This document shows positions 10,637 to 20,605 of a DNA stretch of 23,056 nt, piece after piece (within the stretch, counting starts at the first letter, position 1; each line of letters begins with the position of its first letter). Source of the stretch: Rodentolepis nana (taxonomy: Eukaryota > Platyhelminthes > Cestoda > Cyclophyllidea > Hymenolepididae); contig UZAE01012115.1 in the NCBI GenBank assembly GCA_900617975.1, forward strand, positions 37,919 to 60,974, read 5' to 3'. The notes beneath the pieces are model-generated. The model ran no database searches and was not told the origin of the DNA. It worked only from the letters and a program-made list of their open reading frames with translations. Position numbers and translations under genes: made by a program.

Positions 10637-10936
10637 TTTATTTATTTCAAATGGTAGGGGTCTTGATAATAATCATTGGTCCTTTAGCTGACTTCAGGCT
10701 TAACAGAGGGAAGGAACTTCAAAGTGAGAAAAATTCTAGAGGAGGAACAGAAAAGAGATAGGCAGATACAAAGTCAAAGAAAAGGTAAGATGAGTACTGT
10801 GTAAGTGGTTTAATATGGCATACTGTGGGGTCATGGTAGTTTGAATTCAAAAGTCAACTGCCGAATAATAGACTTTTTGCTGTATGAGTATACGTTGTCC
10901 AGGGTGCACCACGTGGAGGTAAGTCTATCGCACACA
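10637..10936 (-). repeat. Dispersed repeat, copy A (~300 bp)
   Basis: Closely related to 20119-20457 over nearly its whole length, with blocks such as aactgccgaataatagactt and aggtaagtctatcgcacac identical in both. The plus-strand left end (tttatttcaaatgg) also occurs at 20471, next to a LINE remnant. Read on the minus strand it would be a SINE-like unit with its 3' tail at 10637. Internal sequence has diverged and lacks the G run of copy B. No RNA polymerase III boxes are clear, so the class is inferred. Confidence 0.85.
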
Positions 10937-11301
10937 GCAGAATTAAGTAAGAAGTAAGAAATAATAAGCGTTGCGGAACTGTAAAAACGCTTTATTTTTG
11001 ATTGAAGCTTTTGGCACTCCAATAGACTTAAATTTCTCTAGACTTCGTGAAAATTTTTGGAAGTAATTCTTAAACCAACCAATACTAAAAATGTTTGATT
11101 ATTTCAGAATTGGTAATTAAGTCAGAGCCTAATTAAAAGGCACCTTTCACCTGCTGATATGAAATTTATTATTATTAACTCATAAAATCGAGTTGGTTCT
11201 TCTTGAAACTGATATTTTAAAGACTACATAGTTTTGGATAGTCATTGACTATTATTGGTCAGGTTGAGGTTATTTTGTATGCTCTATATCTGGTGAACGC
11301 G

Positions 11302-12715
11302 ATGTCATATGCAAACGCTGGATTTTCTGATAATGATGTAATATTTCACAATACAGACCAAGTGAGTTTTTATTTAAAGTCTATTTTAAGAACTTACAAT
11401 CAATTAGCCTTGAAGGCAACATTGAAATTCCAACAGCCCAATCTACTTCGAGAGGAACACTTGATGAACCCATCAAAAAGACATTCGTAATTTACTGCTT
11501 TTACTTATTATGCCTCAGTTAAGAGATGCTAAATCCGTAGGACGAAAAATTGCCCACGTCATATTCCCACGACGAGGTCACGAACTTCTCAGTGATTGTA
11601 GGTGCTGTATTTTTCTTACTTATCTTGCTAGGGGATCTTTGGGGACCTTTCTTCATATTTATTATCCTTGCACTGTAAGTTGCAAATTTAAAGTTTATTT
11701 ATTAATTTTAAGGTATACGTCTTTACTAACTCGTGTTACAAGTGTTTCGTTTATCATTCTATTTTCCATGTTCCAATGTCACTCGAAATTCTGTTTTAAT
11801 ATGTCATTTTCGCTCAATCGTCTTACTTCTTCTTATTTTAAGCAACCGACGATAAACCATTGTATTGTAGGATATAGTTTTGGCACTATATGGTTTATTA
11901 ACTTATTTGACTTGGCTTGGCCATAGTGCCTCGAAGTTAATGAGCTCTCATACTCAATTTATTTTAAGTTGGATTTTAATTACGATATTTTATCGCTATT
12001 AAAGTTATGGCGCGAAGCACCACATCTCTTTATGCTTATATTTTGTTTGTCTGGAAAATCAGTGTCAGGCGTGAAACTACGTCTATAAAAGAAACAGTTG
12101 GAGATACCGTTACCGATTATTTATGGTTCCACACAGTTGAAGATATTCTAGTACCGTACTTCAGATTGAAGTTATTGCTCTGATCAACGTTTTATCGTCA
12201 ACCATTGTTACGTATCACTTTACAGGGTTCTACAACTTAGTCACGGACAGAAAGAAGATGCCGGAGCACCACAATTTGCTCAAGTGTTCGTGGTATTTTG
12301 GTTAGGAGTTTTGACGGTGTCCATCAACACCAAACTTCTTGGAGGCAATCTGTGAGTTCTTTTATCCTCATATTCCCCCTTTTTTCTTAGCTGAAACGAC
12401 TACTAATATACCCTCTTTTTGTTTAGATCTTTTTGTCAAACTGTCTGCGTTCTTGGTTACTGTATTCTCCCCTTGGTTACAGGACTAGTTATTAATGTCA
12501 TCATCAAGCTATTCACTTCAGCTAGCACTTGGGTTTTGTGTATTCGTCTCGTGCTGGTTTTCGTCGGTCTCTGCTATTCACTCTTTTCTGCTTCGACATT
12601 CTTGGCACCCAATTCAAGGCCCAATTGTGTTGCTTTGGTGGTTTATCCACTCTGTATTTTCTACTTCTTCATCGGATGGCTGGTATTTGTTAATACTGGA
12701 TCAACGAGAATATGA
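11302..12715 (+). CDS. YIPF6: YIPF6 homologue, Yip1-family Golgi membrane protein, complete
   Basis: Multi-pass membrane protein of the Yip1 family, located in early/trans-Golgi membranes and interacting with Rab traffic. Exons: 11302-11361, 11391-11486, 11519-11597, 11632-11674, 12226-12351, 12427-12715; 693 nt, 230 residues (human 236). All junctions are in phase. Matches to the vertebrate protein: AGFSD near the N-terminus, LEGNIEIP (human VEGEITIP), LRDAKSVGRKIAHVIFPR (human MRDLKAVGKKFMHVLYPR), SDWDLWGP, GAPQFAQVFV, NTKLLGGNLSF, and CVLGYCILPL. Five hydrophobic segments lie at about residues 79-97, 110-127, 139-165, 170-192, and 205-226. The start is the first ATG in frame, leaving a short cytosolic N-terminus as in the family. 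Introns 1-3 are only 29, 32, and 34 nt; intron 4 is 551 nt and intron 5 is 75 nt. The first intron boundary is the least certain. Confidence 0.92.
11362..11631 (+). other. Three micro-introns in YIPF6 (29, 32, 34 nt)
   Basis: Introns 11362-11390 (gtgagt...tttaag), 11487-11518 (gtaatt...cctcag), and 11598-11631 (gtaggt...tgctag). The second and third are fixed by protein similarity on both sides: KKTF|LRDAK and SD(W)DLWGP with a split Trp codon. The first gives an in-frame join and no stop, but the region is poorly conserved. Confidence 0.85.
11675..12225 (+). other. YIPF6 intron 4 (551 nt)
   Basis: Donor gtaagt after the first two bases of a Leu codon, acceptor ctttacag. Apparent open frames through it are read-through from exons and have no similarity that I can see. 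Confidence 0.85.
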
Positions 12716-13152
12716 ATTTGATTTGCATCGTTATTTTACATTTATAAGCAGACATTTCCATTTTTCATTGGCATAAAGACAAAAAAAGTAATATAGTACA
12801 ACCTGATTTCTCTTTTTTTAATCATATTTTTTGTACAATTGCCATATTTACTTTCCATTTAGAGAATGTGGTTTAATTAACGGCTTATTACCTCATTGTT
12901 CTTTAGATTTTGCGGAAAAAATGATCAATTCAGTTGCTTTTTTTGCGTCGATGGATTACTATATTGATGTTGGGCGATTGATAATCCAACTCATTTATTG
13001 TTTCCAGTAAACGAATTTGTATAATTTGATAATGACAGACAAGTTCTCTCATGATTTTGGAAATACAAATGTTAATGCTTTTCGGAACAAGTCGATATAT
13101 CACATATCAATTAATTACATCGATCTACAATAATTCAATTTAAAACAAACAG

Positions 13153-13473
13153 TGCACTGATCCACGTTACGAATCTATAGATGAATCGTTAATCAAATTG
13201 CCATTTCAAAAGAAGATTCTTGTTGATGCTCTTTCTCAATCGCTTTGCATGTTTAGTGGTAGTCAATTGATCTGGGCAACTTATCAGCGCACCACACATA
13301 TATATACACAACAATTACGAATTTCGCCTCTCGTAATTCATTTTCCGAAGCATTTCCACGTTCAAGCATTTAAGAGGATACATGTACGAATCTATCACCT
13401 GCCTCTAAGTTCACTTGGCCTCTCGCAACAGTCCTGGGCCTTAATCAATAGCAAAGATGCTTCAAAACTTTAA
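13153..13473 (+). CDS. Possible exon of an unrecognised gene
   Basis: After an acceptor-like aaacaaacag, 106 codons are open to a TAA stop. The first part, including DPRYESIDESLIKLPFQKK, has an amino-acid mix plausible for a real protein, and a possible donor (gtagtc) follows at 13259. An ATG-led frame upstream (about 13034) could be an earlier exon, but no clean phase-matched join was found. No family is recognised. It may be noise in AT-rich DNA or a pseudogene. Confidence 0.15.
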   Translation, partial: CTDPRYESIDESLIKLPFQKKILVDALSQSLCMFSGSQLIWATYQRTTHIYTQQLRISPLVIHFPKHFHVQAFKRIHVRIYHLPLSSLGLSQQSWALINSKDASKL

Positions 13474-14016
13474 AGCCCAGAAATCTGCCACCAGTGTGTG
13501 CATCACGTTCAGTGAATACTGACCTTGTGACTTTTCCGTCCTCTACTCTCTGAGAAACCACTATAATTTGTGTATTGTTATTAGTAATAACCACAAACCG
13601 TGCTATTAAACCGTCACCTTCGTGCAAGTCTGTTTAACTAATGCTACATAAAATAATAATGTATAATTGATGTTTGTGATAGTTGTATAGCCGAATTTGC
13701 CTGATGAAAGCTTCGTTTAAGCACTCGCCTTTATCGGTTAAAATTGCCACATTTTCAGACGATCGGGTTTAATGCACATTAAGACATTTATTTAAAACCT
13801 TACTCTTATCATTTAAGTAACATTATTTTTACTATAATTCACATTTGGCCCTAGTTTAGTGCTTTACTTCAGCTCACATTGTGGAGTAAGCTGAGTCTTG
13901 TAATAAATTAAAATGTGAGATTAGCAACTTATTTAAGAGGAATTATACTCCTATAGCTTTTAATATGACGCCGCTGTATTGTAGCGTATTATCACACTAA
14001 CAAGCCTTGCGTATTA

Positions 14017-14265
14017 TTGGTAAGGAGCTTAATTCCTATATTACAATGGATATTGATTGGCGGTTGGCTAGGTGGTCTCCACGCTCACCACCGCATCCAC
14101 TCCCTACACGAAGTGGCACGGCCGTACCTTCGAGTCTGTCTGAATGCGCATGAGATTCCATCGCTCAGCGGTGACGGCGTTGTATGCTCCATAGAATCAA
14201 TGACACAAATGCAAATTTATTTAAACCTGCGCGTAGCACTGACGATGTCTTTCAAATTAAGGTGA
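14017..14265 (+). other. Unassigned open frame with locally raised GC
   Basis: 82 codons open from a non-ATG start; the segment 14050-14190 is clearly richer in C and G than its flanks, and more than one frame is open through it. No similarity is recognised. It may be a decayed insertion or a first exon. Confidence 0.15.
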
Positions 14266-15879
14266 AGTGAGGCAAGTAAATGATTGGCTCTAACTTTTAT
14301 ATGACTCCTCAAAGCTCTCCGTCTATGTGCCCGAAAAGCATAAAACCATAAATAAACAAGATTAATAGCCACACACCCTCCAGCATATCCAATTCATTCG
14401 GATTTAATGCGAAAAATTCTGGTATATATTGACAATAAAGCCGTTAGCATAATCCGAGTAGTGCTATTTTGATTCCGCTTAACTAGATTGACGAGAACCT
14501 CCCCACTAGGGATCGTTATCCCTTATTTCCATTCAATGCTCCTCAGAAGACCTCAGGGAGAGAATGGGTCTCTGTCGGACCTTGTGGAACTGTGCCAGCA
14601 AGAACTGAGTGGAAAGACACATGAGACGCTCTTGATGAAAGGGATTTAGAAAAAATCATATTTGGGTTGTTGTCTTCTTAATTTTATACCCTTACCAATA
14701 AAAAAGCAGACAAGTAGTTCGGCTTGCAAGAGCGCATACCTTTTACCAGTGGGAGAAAATCAAGTAATTAAAAAAAAGATTCCCAAGGTTGGAGAAATGG
14801 TAGAAGCAGTCAGTGCATCGTAAAATCCGCAGAGAATTTCCCTTACTAAAGCCCGTCAAGAGTCATCATTCTCATACGCAAACAGTTTAAACTGCCTGAA
14901 GTAATTTTATTATTATTGTGTTCAGTCACCAATTTTGCTCCAATCAAATGCAGCGAGAATAAGGCAAGGCAAAAAAACTTATATCTTGTTTCTTGTGCAG
15001 TGCTTAAGAGACTCACCTAACCGTGTGGTTTTAAAAGGTTAAGTTAGTCTAAGAACTCTAGATTTTAGGTTCCTGAAAGCATGAGCTTTCAGTGTGACTG
15101 TGACTGTTATTGGCTTTAATTACAACCTGGAAAAATGGAAATCATTCAATCGATGATCGCTAGTGCGATCACATTGTTTAAATCGAGTTAATGGGAAAGC
15201 AAATTCCCTAGAAGAGTAATTTTTGCATACCCAGATCAACTATTACTATCATTTTTTTCCTGACAACCTTGCGAAATTATAAGCTAAAACGAAAATTTCC
15301 CATTGTATTCCTCTGGGGAAACCCGTCACATGCTTTCTCTCCAGTTCTGACGAAGAATCGACTCCTGCCTTGGTTTTGGAAATTCTCCTCCATGTTAGAG
15401 CTTATTGAACACCATTTTATCCTACATCTCAAATTATTGCCTTTAGATTGTCTTCTTTACTGATCGACCGGACGTAATTTAATTTTGCAATAGCCATATT
15501 TTCAGGAAGTGCAGTTCAAAACGCCTCTCCATTAAAAGTTAAAATATATGTTAAGTTTAAAAGCCTGTGAATTGTAAATTTTTTGTGCAAGTTGAGTATA
15601 AGTGCAAGTAATAGCCCAACGAGGTTATTTTAGATTAAGTGGGCAAATTGTTTTCCCAAAATCCCGAATGGGTCATTTAATTAGGTCATATCTTAGCGCT
15701 GACCTTTCCACCATATCTTCATGTTGCAAGCGTGCCTTAACAACAATTTGATTAAATTCACATGCTGGTTTTCAATTCCGCTTAATTATGCAAAGTTTTT
15801 TGGTACTTTTTTCCATTCATACATTTTTGTTAGCATATTCTTAAATTTATAGGGAAAAAAATGATTAGCCTAGGAGGGA

Positions 15880-15890
15880 GGGGGGGGGGG
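15880..15890 (+). repeat. Poly-G run (11 nt)
   Basis: Homopolymer within a purine-rich stretch (aggagggaggg...), just 5' of the EF-hand gene. One of seven runs of 9 or more G or C, all between 15.8 and 22.8 kb. Confidence 0.95.
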
Positions 15891-16132
15891 TGGACTTTGT
15901 ACTCCTCTTATTTTGCTTTCTCCCATGCATGCTAACAGTCATTAATCTAAAAGAGCACATTCGGAATGCGACTGGTGAGCAAGAGACAGCTTTAACCAAT
16001 CGGAACGCAGCAGAGAGTTTGCTAGTGTGGAGTGCAATGCCGTTCTTCTAATTTAAAACCACATACTCTCAGTGGCAAGATCTCTTTTACGCTTATCTAC
16101 TGCTGTCACTCATCAGATATCAGTGGATCAGG

Positions 16133-18991
16133 ATGACACAGACGAGACGAGAGCTACAAGATTTCCTCCGAAGCTATGACAGCAATGGTACTGGCAGTTT
16201 TGATCGTGATAGATGGCTTCATCTCTGTGCCAGTGCGACGATCAACCTGCCTCAAGAAAGTGCAGCAGATGTCTTTGATAAATTAGATTCAGATCACGAT
16301 GGTTTGGTTCGAATCGATGATTTACTACAGAGTCTGAGTGAATGGCAAAACTCAGTTAATTCAGATATTGATGACGAGGTAATCGTTGAGACTGGAAGAC
16401 CTGTCGATCTAGGTCGTTTTGCAGAACTCAAGTTAGCCCAAGCGAATGGATTTCCAGTTGGTCTCTATGAATCTTCTCCCACGGAAACAGATAGAGAATT
16501 CGGCAAGAGGTGAGTTAGAGTCTTCCTAAAGAAAATCGGTTATTAATAAGCTGATCCTACATCTATTAAAAATGGTCTTTTATTCACTTCTTACAGTGGT
16601 ATTATAAGTACTTGAAGGGGAAAAAATGTTTGTCGTTAATTGTAATAATTTAACTGAGGTTGGGACTAAGTAACGTTCCATAATCGAATAACAATATTTC
16701 ATTGGAATCAATTTTTCTCTAATGATTCATGTCAATTTGTTTTGCGTAATAGGTTATACCCACCGTCAAGAGTTTTCTTTTACATCAAAATAGTTCAATT
16801 TGGCTCAGCGTGTAGTATTCACGATATCTCCTGTTGAGTGGCTTACGTCAGCAACTGGAGAATACCCGTGATAATTTTACCTGCCTATTTATTTCCGATA
16901 CAGTTGCGATAAAATTGAATGACTCTATTCAAAGCTAATTGGTTATAAGTTGAGTCAAATGATCCACCTTTTGCTCTCAAGTCGATTAACATTTATTAGT
17001 GCATGCACCATGTGCAGGCTTTACAAGATGGGCTTATGCCTTAACTCATTAATTGCCGTAAGCATTTAAACCCCCCCCCCTAATATGATGACGCAATCTC
17101 ACAGACATCACAACAAATGTTGAATTCATTGGATTTACAAACTTAGATGACAGCTTTTAAGTGTCAATGGGAATAACAGTCACTTTTAATATTACCATGG
17201 TGCCATAGGACGAGGAGTCATATGAGTTTCTGTGCTATATTTACTGAGGGATAGAAATTGTGATGTGAAGATTCGGTTTGTGAGAGGTAAATGCCGTCAT
17301 TTGGGTGTAATTGGTACCACAATACACCCTTTTCAATGCTCAGTTCCCCCCCCCCCCTCTTTGTTGTTAAGTCGGACAAAAAGTCATTTGACAAGAAGGG
17401 CCTAAAAGTTACTGGTGCACATTATTCAAATTGATTGTTATTTGGTCTACTCTAATGACGCATCTTATTCGTTGATCTACTGAACTTAGGAGATTCTAAT
17501 TCCTGTGACTTTTCTTTACATTTCGTGGAGGGTTTTCAATATTTAATAATATTCGGTTAGTGATAATATATCTAATATTAAATAAAAATGAACTTAAAAT
17601 GCGTCTTTTTGCATCCTTCGCGATTGCTTTTCAACAAATTTGATAATCGTTTAGATCATCATGACCATTAAATTAATTTGATTTAAAGCTGTTAAATTGA
17701 CTTAACATCGGTAATTAACTTGATTAGGAAAGAGGTTTAGGACCACAAAATCGAATTTTTGGTAGATTTCGACATTATAATCTAGCCTAAGAAAGAATAT
17801 GATGACAACTTTAGAGAAATTGAATTGGAAATAGGAGAGGAATCATTGCCGAAGAAAATCGTATCACTATTCATCCAGCTCAAATTGGGAGGCCCCTAAA
17901 GAAAGTTCCCAGTGTTCCGCACCCGACAAATTACCACCTTGATAACCAGTTCCAAGAGTGTTTTGATCTACTGTTTTGCAAAATGGCTATCTAAATAGGT
18001 GAACATCCTTTGGAACGCAAAAGAAAAAGATTGTTAATTAGTGAACCATTGTGAAATGGTGCATAAATATATTGCTAATAATGAGCAAGCCAAAAATATT
18101 CATTCTTGTTTATATGAAATGACATTCTGATATCGGTCGTTTAAATAAGCACGTTGATACTAGTCTATTTCGGACTTTGTGGGTTAAGAAGATATTGATT
18201 GGATTTTCATGGATAAAAGTTTGTTAGGGGGGAATGAAGTATCAACGACATCTGACTTTGATATGGACTCGGTGTTGATTATTAAATTGTAAATAACATA
18301 AATAAAAGATCCCAGAAATAGTCCCATTTGCTAACAGTTGTTTTTCTTAAAAAAAAACAAGTGAAATTAAAGAACGAAATCTAATCTTAAAAGTATTTGA
18401 TTTTCAGTTTAATGGAAGCCCAAAAATTGAGTAGAACCATAAGCGAATCCTACCCTGAATTGGCCGCCTCCTTCAGCCATCTGCTCGAAACCTTCAAAGA
18501 GGATATTATGCTCAAAGAGTACGAAAATGCTGATTTGGAGCAAAGCTATCAAAGGTGATGCCTGTCATTATTTCAATTTTGTTAAAATGAATCCAATATT
18601 CTATCCCCAAGATTTGAAAATATAAATTCGCATTTACGCTTATTTTCTCATAGCGTTAAGTAATACGTGTTAAAAATTGTTTTGTGCAAATATTAGCATA
18701 GAAACATGACCATTAAAGTTGTGCAAATAATGTCGTCGTCTGATTGGCGGCCAAATTATAATTGGTCGTTTCGGCTAAATTCCCATTGGTTACACAGTTT
18801 AGAAGTGGCTGCATTTCTTGACCCCTTCCATAAGACATAACTAAAGAACCAATTTAAAATAAGATTAATTAAAAATTAATTTTTTTTTCTTTATATTTAG
18901 AGAAAAGCAGGCAAGAAAGGAGGATATGCGGAGACTAGAAGAGGAATTAGATGCTCAGATTCAGTTGGCCGAAGAGAAACTGAGAAAAGAA
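16133..18991 (+). CDS. EF-hand and coiled-coil protein resembling CRACR2A/RASEF (large Rab GTPase group), 5' part only
   Basis: Three exons are clear: 16133-16509, 18408-18554, and 18901-18991, all phase-consistent, giving 205 residues with an open 3' end (donor gtgagt at 18992). Two EF-hands are visible. Loop 1 is D16-S-N-G-T-G-S-F-D-R-D-R27, with Arg where the bidentate Glu normally sits. Loop 2 is D52-S-D-H-D-G-L-V-R-I-D-D63, near canonical. Exon 2 has SESYPELAASFSHLLETF and exon 3 REKQARKEDMRRLEEELDAQ, a charged coiled-coil start. The order (EF-hand pair, acidic linker, helical block, coiled coil) and wording such as DVFDKLDSDHDG match CRACR2A (EFCAB4B) and its relatives RASEF/Rab44. In that group the C-terminus is a Rab GTPase and the protein couples Ca2+ to vesicle transport. 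The GTPase exons are not seen here, so another EF-hand/coiled-coil protein, e.g. a Rab11-FIP3-like one, remains possible. ATG 16133 is chosen because the frame opens there just before the first helix. Confidence 0.75.
17071..17080 (+). repeat. Poly-C run (10 nt)
   Basis: Homopolymer in intron 1 of the EF-hand gene. Confidence 0.95.
17346..17357 (+). repeat. Poly-C run (12 nt)
   Basis: Homopolymer in intron 1 of the EF-hand gene, about 270 nt after the previous one. Confidence 0.95.
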
Positions 18992-20118
18992 GTGAGTTAT
19001 GTTTCCACATCGTCTAAAAACAACATAATTCTAATTGTGGATTGTAAGTAAATTGTCGTTTTTTACTTCAATTAGACAAGAAGTACATTTAGGGAAAAGA
19101 CAAATTCGGAGAATTCGTTTATGCATTTCTATTATTTTTATATCTGACGGCGTAAACACAATAAAGTTTGAGTATTGAACATTTATTGATGTTTAGCACA
19201 ACATATATATTTTTAAAGCCTGCCGCTTTTCGATTATCTACGAAATTTTTAAGGTTATCATTCTGCTCTAAATTGGGTAACTTTTATGAATGAAATTTAC
19301 CGTCACAGAGGAAGAAATTGCTCGCTTTCTCTTCTATATCACGGAATCGTGCAGGGCTAACAGTTGTCAAGCCGTGTTTGAGGACTTTTCCAAGTTCTTT
19401 GGAAGGAGAAATTTTTCATTTCTCATTTTGGATGTAGGAGTGGGATGTTAGAACCTATTTTCTGGTAAAATTTAATCCTCCCACCCATCTCATGACATGT
19501 ATATGCTTCACCGATGTTATCTCGATGGTTAGCAATCCTTCAACCTTCGATTTTGTAGGCCCACGCGTTGTCATAGCGCTTGCTGAATCATATAACACAA
19601 TTCAGCTATACAGTCCTAGCAGGCATACTGCCAGGAGTCAGGTATCGTTTACTTAAAATGGTCACGATCCAAAATAGCTTGAAGTTCTAATTTTTGAAGG
19701 TGGTGCTTTCAGTGTCACAAGATTCCTTAACCTAGTTAGAAGTCAAGCAAGTCTAGGCAGACTCATATGGGTGCACTTAAAACGATGGAACACTCTTTTG
19801 GTAAATTGTTGTTTAATGAGAAACTGATGTTAGATCATGTGTTTTAGTCGGTTCCAAATGGTTTATCGGTTCGCAAAACGTAATTTAATTGAAGAAGAAA
19901 GAGATAATAGGAATCGATTAATGGAATTCAGTATTTTCTTCTACAAATTTCTCGGTCAACGTTTGTAGAAATCGATTAGCATTTTCTCCTATTTTAAGAT
20001 ATTTTTCATGATTTTTCGTCAATATTTCTTTTGGCTGACCTCAAATTGCTGCTAACATTATAGCCTGGTAGTTTCTTTAGCTCTTCCTGCAAAACTGACG
20101 GTGCATCTTTCAACACAA
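18992..20118. other. Downstream intron or flank of the EF-hand gene
   Basis: Starts with the donor of exon 3. No phase-matched following exon was identified. A 53-codon ORF inside (19290-19451) is listed apart. Confidence 0.5.
19290..19451 (+). CDS. Short unrecognised ORF or exon (53 aa)
   Basis: ATG to TAG. The product begins MKFTVTEEEIARFLFYITES and goes on with an aromatic and Cys-containing stretch (QAVFEDFSKFFGRR). The composition looks protein-like, and the first half faintly recalls helix-start patterns of SPK-type domains, but this is too short to assign. A possible donor (gtagga) lies inside at about 19434. It could be a first exon of a nested gene, a decayed copy, or chance. Confidence 0.2.
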   Translation: MKFTVTEEEIARFLFYITESCRANSCQAVFEDFSKFFGRRNFSFLILDVGVGC

Positions 20119-20457
20119 GTTTTGAAACTATTTATTTATATCAAATGGCAGGCGTTTTGATGATTATCATTAGCTCCTTAGTTGACCTAAAGTTTCTCAG
20201 AGAAGAAGGAACATCAAAGTGACAAAAATCAAGAGGGCGGGTGGGGGGGGGAACAGAAGAGTGTTTCAAAGACGTAAAAGAGACAGACACAAAGGTAAAA
20301 ATAATGTGAGGTGAGTACTGTGGAAGTAGTCGAATTTGACAAACGGTGGGGTTACGATAGTTTGAAGTCAGAAGCTAACTGCCGAATAATAGACTTTTTT
20401 GCCGTATGAGAATACGTTGCCCAGGATGCACCACATGGAGGTAAGTCTATCGCACAC
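20119..20457 (-). repeat. Dispersed repeat, copy B (~340 bp)
   Basis: Same unit as 10637-10936, aligned across nearly the whole length in the same orientation. It carries a 9-G run (20243-20251) absent from copy A. It abuts copy C directly: on the minus strand, the LINE remnant, then tail C, then full copy B lie head to tail. Confidence 0.85.
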
Positions 20458-20462
20458 CCCAT

Positions 20463-20535
20463 TTTGAAAATATTTATTTCAAATGGCAGGCTTTATGATA
20501 TTTATCATTAGCCCTTAATCTTTGACTTCAGCTTC
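20463..20535 (-). repeat. Dispersed repeat, partial copy C (tail only, ~70 bp)
   Basis: Shares only the left part (plus strand) of copies A and B: tttatttcaaatggcagg, then the atcattagc block and ttgacttca. It then passes into sequence that leads to the RNase H remnant. On the minus strand this is the 3' end of that remnant, so the tail appears shared between the LINE and the A/B units. Confidence 0.75.
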
Positions 20536-20543
20536 CCCCAGGA

Positions 20544-20554
20544 GGGGGGGGGGG
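20544..20554 (+). repeat. Poly-G run (11 nt)
   Basis: Lies in the presumed 3' untranslated part of the LINE remnant, poly-C on its coding strand. Confidence 0.95.
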
Positions 20555-20605
20555 TACATTTATTGCAGTTAATTAAGAGCAATTCATAAGCTGTCTTCTT
20601 GCTTC

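Larger units (their letters stand above)
10069..11301. other. Intergenic region TANGO6 - YIPF6
   Basis: No coding exon is recognised. It contains the putative TANGO6 poly(A) signal and dispersed-repeat copy A. A minus-strand frame at 10180-10473 is low-complexity and aromatic-rich and is not believed. Confidence 0.6.
12716..16132. other. Gene-poor region between YIPF6 and the EF-hand gene
   Basis: About 3.4 kb without a recognisable gene. Open frames at 13153-13473 and 14017-14265 are listed apart. A plus-strand frame of some 56 codons ends at about 14649 (containing SLSDLVELCQQELSGK), starts without a convincing signal, and is not assigned. A short hairpin (ctgaaagc-atga-gctttcag) lies near 15073-15092 and an 11-G run at 15880-15890. 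The last few hundred bases should include the promoter of the EF-hand gene. Confidence 0.5.
16510..18407 (+). other. Long intron 1 of the EF-hand gene (1898 nt)
   Basis: Donor gtgagt after AAG AG, acceptor attttcag, phase 2. It contains two poly-C runs (17071-17080, 10 nt; 17346-17357, 12 nt). No exon or mobile element is recognised. Confidence 0.75.

Noticed and set aside
11362..11407. Alternative 46-nt YIPF6 intron ending caattag
   Set aside because: Breaks the frame into LEGNIEIP, whereas the 29-nt version keeps it.
11510..11926. 138-codon frame taken as a single coding region
   Set aside because: Only its first part is YIPF6 exon 3; the rest is a read-through of a 34-nt intron, a frame-shifted exon 4, and intron 4.
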